A stretch of 10,457 nucleotides of DNA, from NCBI GenBank assembly GCA_018398765.1, contig JAHBMJ010001543.1:19250-29706 (forward strand). Direction: 5' to 3'. Below the pieces are notes generated by a model. The model saw only the letters and a list, made by a program, of their open reading frames with translations, was not told the DNA's origin and searched no databases. Origin of the DNA: Chromera velia. Its lineage: Eukaryota; Sar; Chromeraceae. Every line of letters begins with the position of its first letter. Positions within the stretch are counted from its first letter, which is position 1. Position numbers and translations under genes: made by a program. This document shows, piece by piece, positions 6,684 to 10,457 of this stretch.

Positions 6684-7874
6684 TCACCGACGAAACGATG
6701 GAGTGTTGCTGAAGGTATGCCTTTGTCCCCCCAAAGGAACATTGCTTCCGAACCCCCTGCTTGGCTGACGAGTCTCCTCCCTCCCCCCCGCTACAGAGGG
6801 CGACCCAGAAGGAGAAGGGTATCGAGCCCCCTCATAGTATCTACGAGGAGGAGAGCTTTCTCGTCGAAACTCGGGAAACCGGGCTGCTCGCTGTGGAGGT
6901 TCCCGCCATCCTCCGAATGGGGATGTGTACATGGCGCGTGCCTGCGGGGGACCACGTAACCCATTCCAGCACTGCCTCATCTGGTGATTGGGATCACCAC
7001 ACCGGAGGCAAAGTCCCCGTCTCCATCTTTCCTCCCACAGGGCCTGGGGCAATCTGGGGTTGCAAAGCGGCATGCCATGACGCACCCCCAGAGCCGGTTT
7101 AGTTGGGTTAATCGGTGGAGACCCCCCTGGAATCGGTCCTACCCCTTTGGCCCACTTTCTTCCCCAAGCTGATGCCTGTTGAAGCCAGGCCTCATTGTCC
7201 AAGGCCTTCTCTATGGCCTCCTGCAGAGTCTGCGGCTCCTGCCTGTTGGTCTGAAACATGACGGCAGGTGGCAAACCCTCGATGTAGCTATCGAGGAGGT
7301 CCCACTCACTCTTCCCTACCTTTTTCAACTTCAAAGCCTCGATGTCGAACTTGTTGTTGTAGTCGCTGACAGTTCTAGTGCACCTGAAGATTGCGATCCT
7401 CTTCTTTGCTGCCCTGCGGACGTGCTTGTCTCTGTACCGACGAAGCAATGTGTCCTTTAAGGCAGGCCAGTCGCGAAACCCAATGCCGTCCTCCAACTTC
7501 ACCAACTCAAACCAGTCCTTGAGTTCAGGGCTCAAGTAAGACTTGGCCAGACCGAGTTGACATTCCGGAGCGGTCTGAGCATTCGCAAACCAGTCGTCCA
7601 TGTCAGTGCACCACCTTTCCGCTTTCTCCTGCACTCCCGTAAAGACATCCAGATTCTTCAGTATAGTTCTGGGAACTTGTTCTCGAATTTCAGGCGCCTG
7701 AGGAGGTAGACCACCTTATCCGCCTCCAAACAACATGCCGTCTCCTTATACATCCATCGGTTGCTGAACTGCCGCAGCAGCTTGCTCCATCTGTCTTTGC
7801 TGCAGTTCCGCCAGTATCTGCTCTTGCTGCTGCTGGGTCTGCTGAACTGTGGTGAGGCCCTGCTGAAATGACAT
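6684..7874 (-). pseudogene. gag: Chromovirus Gag (capsid and CCHC nucleocapsid)
   Basis: Gag coats the element RNA. I place the start at the ATG 7874-7872, well upstream of the long open part (from 7634), because the same frame gives a Gln-rich N-terminal segment (MSFQQGLTTVQQ, then a QQQQEQ run) of likely coiled-coil type. Two TAA stops interrupt it at 7748-7746 and 7718-7716. The capsid-like region follows, with WFANAQ, ELKDWFELV, DTLLRRYRDK and DLLDSYIEGLPP, typical of retrotransposon Gag. Then comes a CX2CX4HX4C zinc knuckle (CLRCGDPNHQMRQC, 7010-6969) and an Arg/Pro/Ser-rich tail. The frame ends at TGA 6686-6684, after which protease continues in the same frame. The region upstream is unrelated AT-rich DNA, so the leader and primer binding site are lost. 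Confidence 0.92.
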
Positions 7875-8280
7875 AATGAGACCTACCAGACTTTAACATC
7901 ATTTTGGACTTTGAAATATAGGATGTTTTATAGTATTTCAACGTTGTTTATATACCTTTAAATAAATAGACATTCTTTATAAAACGTGATTCTTTTAAAA
8001 TAAAATTAACATTAAAGAAAAAATTGAAGCTGAACCTGTCAGTGTCAGGAGATTTCAATTTCTGAGTTCTTTTAGCATTCAATTATGATAATGCATAATA
8101 TTCTATCTACAATTTTTTTTTATAATTTCGATTACACATAAATAAATGTTTAAGTACAATATCATGTCAACATGAATGCTTAGTAGAATAACTGAATTCA
8201 AATTATCTTAGTAAATTAAATCTAAACTTAAATAGTTAGTTGGTCACTAAGTTAGTGAGTTAGGAGATGCCTAACCCTAG
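7875..8280. other. AT-rich non-coding block adjoining the truncated 5' end of gag
   Basis: Composition changes abruptly within about 15 bp of the gag ATG, from balanced to strongly AT-rich with runs such as T9 near 8109. There is no ORF of useful length, no LTR terminus (TGTGGTG/CACCACA) and no clear tRNA-primer site. The right end has several TTAG words and a CTAACCCTAGTTAG near 8270-8284, too short to call telomeric. It may be a second insertion, an organelle-derived fragment or ordinary AT-rich spacer joined by deletion. I recognise nothing in it. Confidence 0.55.
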
Positions 8281-8906
8281 TTAGAGCGCTAGGCTCCCGG
8301 TCGGCGCATGCATAGTTGGTTGGTTTTTGCTAGAATGAGCAAAAAGTTATTCACTTGCTAGTTCACTTGTCAGTACCGCGCGGTAGACATCGAACAGGCG
8401 GGTCAAGAACAAATGCGATCGGATAACAATACGGATAAATAGATCAGATGCAGACGCGCCCAAGAGAGGAGCATACATTACAATCATTATATGATCAATC
8501 TGAGTTGATTTCAATACAGCCATCTGGTACAAGGACTCCCTTTCATCCGACCGTTTCTCATCGTTTCTTGCATAAAGAAAGCTTGTGTAAGAAGTCATCA
8601 TTACAACAAATACACAAATCATGCACATACAGTTAAAAACTTTGTTGTCATCCCACCCAACAGACAATGCACCATACTCTTCTTGCAGGTTAAATGAGAG
8701 CAGACGCAAGAAGCCAAAAAGAGAGCTCTTGGTTACTGTTAGGGCATAACGAGCGAGAGCGGAGAAGGAAAGGCATAAGGGGGGGAGTAAGATAAAAAAA
8801 AAAGGTGTAGGGAGCTAGGTAGGGAGGAGAAAAGCAGGTGCGTAGACAGGAGCACTCACACATGCGCGCTTTTGTTCTTGTCCAACTTATTTAAAAAATT
8901 TTGAAA
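8281..8906. other. Intergenic stretch with a weak open frame
   Basis: The minus strand is open from about 8709 to 8347; the first ATG is at 8628, giving 93 residues with a hydrophobic start (MCMICVFVVMM) and a hydrophobic middle. I do not recognise it, and no promoter or splice pattern clearly supports it, so I do not call a gene. 8745-8860 is purine-rich on the plus strand, with a G7 run and an A10 run near 8780-8802. Confidence 0.4.
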
Positions 8907-8948
8907 AAAACCTCTGGACAAATCAGGCCTGATTTGTCTGAAGGTTTT
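8907..8948. repeat. 42-bp palindrome flanked by 8-bp direct repeats
   Basis: The core 8917-8938 is a perfect 22-bp palindrome (GACAAATCAGG and its complement, no spacer). Three unpaired bases on each side are followed by another 7 matched bases (AAAACCT 8907-8913, AGGTTTT 8942-8948), symmetric about 8927/8928. TTTTGAAA occurs on both sides at 8899-8906 and 8945-8952, overlapping the right arm. It could be a miniature element relic or a simple cruciform-prone sequence. Confidence 0.7.
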
Positions 8949-8952
8949 GAAA

Positions 8953-9390
8953 CATTCGTGAGCGAGAAGGTGAGACAAAAAAGTCCAAGAAAAAGTATGA
9001 AACCAGACCTAGGGAGCAGCACAGCCATCACCGGCACCGATCAAGAAGCAAGGACGTCAACTTTTCATGTCATAACTCTTCTCACTTGTCTCTCACCAGC
9101 CTTCCAGTGGCTCCTCTGTGCCCCTTCACGCACAGTGTCCTATGCCGCCGGCCCCGGCCTGGTCCGGACCTGGCCTTCACCTACCCTCGGCCTGCTCTGC
9201 CCCCCCGCCTGCCCCCCGGCCCGCCCACTGACACTCTCAACACTCGGCGTCTCTGCTCTACTGCTAAATGTCTGCACTGGAACAATTAAAATGCCCTCCT
9301 AGGCCGTCAAAGCTCCATCTAGCCGCTCTCTGACATCTTGGAGCCTCCTCTCTGTATGTGCCGCCGGCCCCAGCCCCGACTCTGCCGCCG
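8953..9390. other. Non-coding, C-rich sequence
   Basis: Two overlapping plus-strand open frames exist here (8901-9302 and 9086-9289), but the longer starts at a non-ATG codon and both become Pro/Leu/Cys-rich simply because 9130-9235 is C-rich. I see no domain, splice pattern or motif. The minus strand is G-rich and could form G-quadruplexes. Confidence 0.5.
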
Positions 9391-9426
9391 CCCCCCCCCC
9401 CCCCCCCCCCCCCCNCGCCCCCCCCC
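9391..9426. repeat. C24 homopolymer with unresolved base
   Basis: 24 C (9391-9414), then N at 9415, CG, then nine C (9418-9426). The N shows the read or assembly could not resolve this tract, so any frame across it is unreliable and the true length may differ. Confidence 0.95.
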
Positions 9427-9605
9427 GCACAATCATATATCGAGGGCAAAGGCATCGACTTACCAAAGGACACAGCTCCAGTGTGCCAGGGCTAGGACAG
9501 CCTCCTCACCAGCATCACTTCGAGCCCCCTTGTAGTCATCAGCTTGAAGAGCTGAGGGAACATAACATACAGTCGCCTCCCGAGTCTGCATCCCTGAGAT
9601 GACAG

Positions 9606-9632
9606 TTATTATTATTATTATTATTATTATTA
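9606..9632 (-). repeat. (TTA)9 microsatellite, (TAA)9 tail of the LINE-like element
   Basis: Nine perfect TTA units on the plus strand. On the minus strand this is (TAA)9, lying about 330 nt downstream of the LINE-like stop codon and about 45 nt after an AATAAA signal. Some LINE families, such as the Drosophila I factor, end in TAA repeats rather than poly(A). The reading as a retroelement tail depends on the call at 9961-10457. Confidence 0.7.
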
Positions 9633-9960
9633 ATCGGTCTATAGGCCGTCATGCAGTGCATGAGTCTAGGACAATGCTTTATTGCCCCTTTGCCAGACCT
9701 GCATCATACAATAGGAGGGGGCTTCACTCTCGCAACTCTAAATACCCTGCATCTAGAAGATGCTTTCTAAATCGCTGATGTCGTTTCCCTTCTGTGGGAG
9801 GAGTGCGACAACTGCAACAGGGACTCTCAGGCAGTAGAGGCAGACAGGAAGACCGATGGAGAGGGGGGACGGGAGATGTACGTGGGAGATGGAAAAAGAA
9901 CATTCAAAGGTGAGACGGGAAGAGAGGTAAATAACCATCACATGTATCGAATCGCAGGCC
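9633..9960 (-). other. Putative 3' UTR of the LINE-like element
   Basis: No open frame of note. It carries AATAAA at 9683-9678 (minus strand). Near the tail are a 13-nt inverted repeat CATGCAGTGCATG (9650-9662) and a small hairpin-capable CGGTCTATAGGCCG (9635-9648). Stem-loops next to the tail are used by the RT of some LINEs to recognise their RNA; whether these play that role is inference. Confidence 0.45.
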
Positions 9961-10457
9961 TTACGATGGAGGGCGCAGACAGATGTTTTGCAAGAGTCGC
10001 AGGGCCGATATGGGTGAGTGTCTGAGTGCCAGGGTGACCTTCATTCGTGCCAATAATTCGCTTTGCGTAGCGTGTTTTAGAGGGGTAGAGTCTATCAATA
10101 GCAACCACTTTCTCTCTCTTTCTTGGGCTCTGTCTAATTTAGCTTCAATTTCGGCTACAATTGCATTCAAAGCCTCTCGATCTGCTCTTGTTTCTGTGCA
10201 TTCAGTCAGCCGGTGCAGTAGATCGTCTGCTTTGCCCCTGCATGCAGGGCAAACCGCGTCTTCCAGCCCTCTGTACGGTGCATGGGGGCGACCACCAAGC
10301 AACATATACAGCAAGGCTGAAAAAAGGTCTGAGGACCAGATCGTAGCGCGAGGGAGGGAAACGAAACGGGGGGACGAAGGGGATGAAGGAAAAGTAGAGG
10401 AAAGGAAGAGGAGAGACGAACGTTGGGCAGTAGGATAAGACGTTTGGAACACATTCG
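9961..10457 (-). CDS. C-terminal part of a LINE-type ORF2 (partial, start outside window)
   Basis: The frame is open from the window edge to TAA at 9963-9961, about 164 codons, with no convincing start, so it should continue upstream. The diagnostic part is a CX2CX8HX4C cluster, CPACRGKADDLLHRLTEC, at 10251-10198. It is preceded by a hydrophobic segment (LFSALLYMLLGGRPHAPYRG) and followed by a charged helix-like region (IVAEIEAKLDRAQERERKW). A CCHC-type cluster of this style (CxxC, then H and C, following an LLxG-like strand) is common near the C-terminus of non-LTR retrotransposon ORF2 proteins, downstream of RT. The 3' UTR and TAA tail support that. The Ser/Pro-rich stretch near 10370-10420 is unusual and could mark drift. 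No stop interrupts the visible part. A host zinc-binding protein is the alternative. The plus-strand frame at 9983-10438 is a shadow. Confidence 0.5.
   Translation of the reverse strand, partial: NVFQTSYPTAQRSSLLFLSSTFPSSPSSPRFVSLPRATIWSSDLFSALLYMLLGGRPHAPYRGLEDAVCPACRGKADDLLHRLTECTETRADREALNAIVAEIEAKLDRAQERERKWLLLIDSTPLKHATQSELLARMKVTLALRHSPISALRLLQNICLRPPS

Larger units (their letters stand above)
2216..7874 (-). mobile_element. Degenerate Ty3/gypsy chromovirus, 5'-truncated
   Basis: Read on the minus strand, the order is gag with CCHC knuckle, aspartic protease, reverse transcriptase, RNase H, integrase (HHCC then D-D35-E), chromodomain and LTR. This is the Ty3/gypsy order, and a chromodomain after integrase defines chromoviruses. 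Gag and pol share one frame over about 3.4 kb, so the ancestor probably made a single Gag-Pol or used a stop at the gag/pol boundary. There are twelve in-frame stops and two frameshifts, so this copy cannot make its proteins. The 3' LTR is present. The 5' LTR, primer binding site and leader are gone. No env-like ORF lies between the chromodomain and the LTR; the last stop is 11 nt from the LTR. Nearly all family motifs remain readable, so decay is moderate. Confidence 0.96.
9606..10457 (-). mobile_element. 3' end of a LINE-like (non-LTR) retroelement, partial
   Basis: On the minus strand an open frame with a C-terminal CCHC cluster ends at 9961. It is followed by a ~330-nt untranslated stretch with AATAAA at 9683-9678 and then a (TAA)9 tail. 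ORF end, UTR, signal and simple-repeat tail in this order is the 3' organisation of non-LTR retrotransposons. The RT and 5' end would lie beyond 10457 and cannot be checked here, nor can a target-site duplication. Confidence 0.55.

Noticed and set aside
2996-7460. Plus-strand open frames across the retroelement (for example 4166-4369, 5832-6224, 6249-6662, 6761-7102, 7179-7460)
   Set aside because: They are antisense shadows of gag-pol; the minus strand carries recognisable domains at each place.
2602-7874. Reassigned stop codons (alternative genetic code) instead of pseudogene
   Set aside because: All three stop codons would need reassigning, normal CAA/CAG/CGA/TGG codons are abundant, the pol and LINE-like ORFs end at TAG and TAA in the expected places, and two frameshifts show real decay.
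7940-7947. AACGTTGT as the right-hand target-site duplication of the LTR element
   Set aside because: No LTR terminus lies next to it and the AT-rich sequence between it and gag is unrelated to the LTR.
8230-8284. Interstitial telomere repeat
   Set aside because: Only scattered TTAG words and a single CTAACCCTAG; no tandem array.
8901-9302. 133-residue plus-strand frame
   Set aside because: Starts at a non-ATG codon, runs through a palindrome and C-rich sequence, and shows no domain or conserved motif.
9264-9535. Gly-rich and Pro-rich frames across the C-run
   Set aside because: They depend on the length of a homopolymer that contains an unresolved base.
9983-10438. 151-residue plus-strand frame
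   Set aside because: Antisense to the CCHC-containing LINE-like frame; composition explains its openness.
1-10457. CRISPR array, operon, or other bacterial defence system
   Set aside because: No regularly spaced repeats with unique spacers, no bacterial gene layout; the content is eukaryotic retroelements.

Overview
This looks like eukaryotic nuclear DNA made mostly of decayed retroelements and non-coding sequence. I see no intact host gene, no bacterial-type operon, no CRISPR array and no convincing tRNA or rRNA gene. The main content is the minus-strand remains of a Ty3/gypsy LTR retrotransposon of the chromovirus type (an integrase followed by a chromodomain). Chromoviruses occur in plants, fungi, algae, several protists and some animals, so the element does not identify the host. 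Long pyrimidine-rich tracts, scattered GCATGC/TGCATG motifs and mixed base composition would suit a protist such as a coccidian or an alga. That is inference only.

Layout: 1-404 is a poly-C edge plus a strong fold-back (MITE-like) repeat with arms of about 130-140 bp. 405-736 is non-coding and holds a degenerate ~12-bp minisatellite (542-612). 737-754 and 2210-2227 are an exact 18-bp direct repeat bracketing 1455 bp of non-coding, pyrimidine-rich DNA; the right copy overlaps the outer end of an LTR. 2216-2590 is the 3' LTR of the chromovirus. 2602-7874, read right to left, holds gag, protease, reverse transcriptase, RNase H, integrase and chromodomain.

The coding block is dead. It keeps one frame from the gag start (7874) to about 4470, then shifts twice (about 4440-4500 and about 3130-3150). 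It carries twelve in-frame stops, each of which could come from a sense codon by one C-to-T or G-to-A transition. The 5' LTR and primer binding site are missing: immediately outside the gag start the sequence becomes an unrelated AT-rich block (7875-8280).

8281-9600 has no supported gene. It contains a 42-bp palindrome flanked by 8-bp direct repeats, C-rich sequence, and a C24 homopolymer next to an unresolved base (N at 9415). 9606-10457, also on the minus strand, looks like the 3' end of a non-LTR (LINE-type) retroelement: the end of an ORF with a CCHC cluster, a 3' UTR with an AATAAA signal, and a (TAA)9 tail. Its 5' part lies beyond the window.

In an intact chromovirus, Gag packages the RNA, protease cuts the polyprotein, RT/RNase H makes cDNA, integrase inserts it, and the chromodomain can steer insertion to modified chromatin. 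None of this can work from this copy. I did not find a new functional system; the most informative signals are the decay pattern, the 18-bp bracketed segment and the fold-back repeat.
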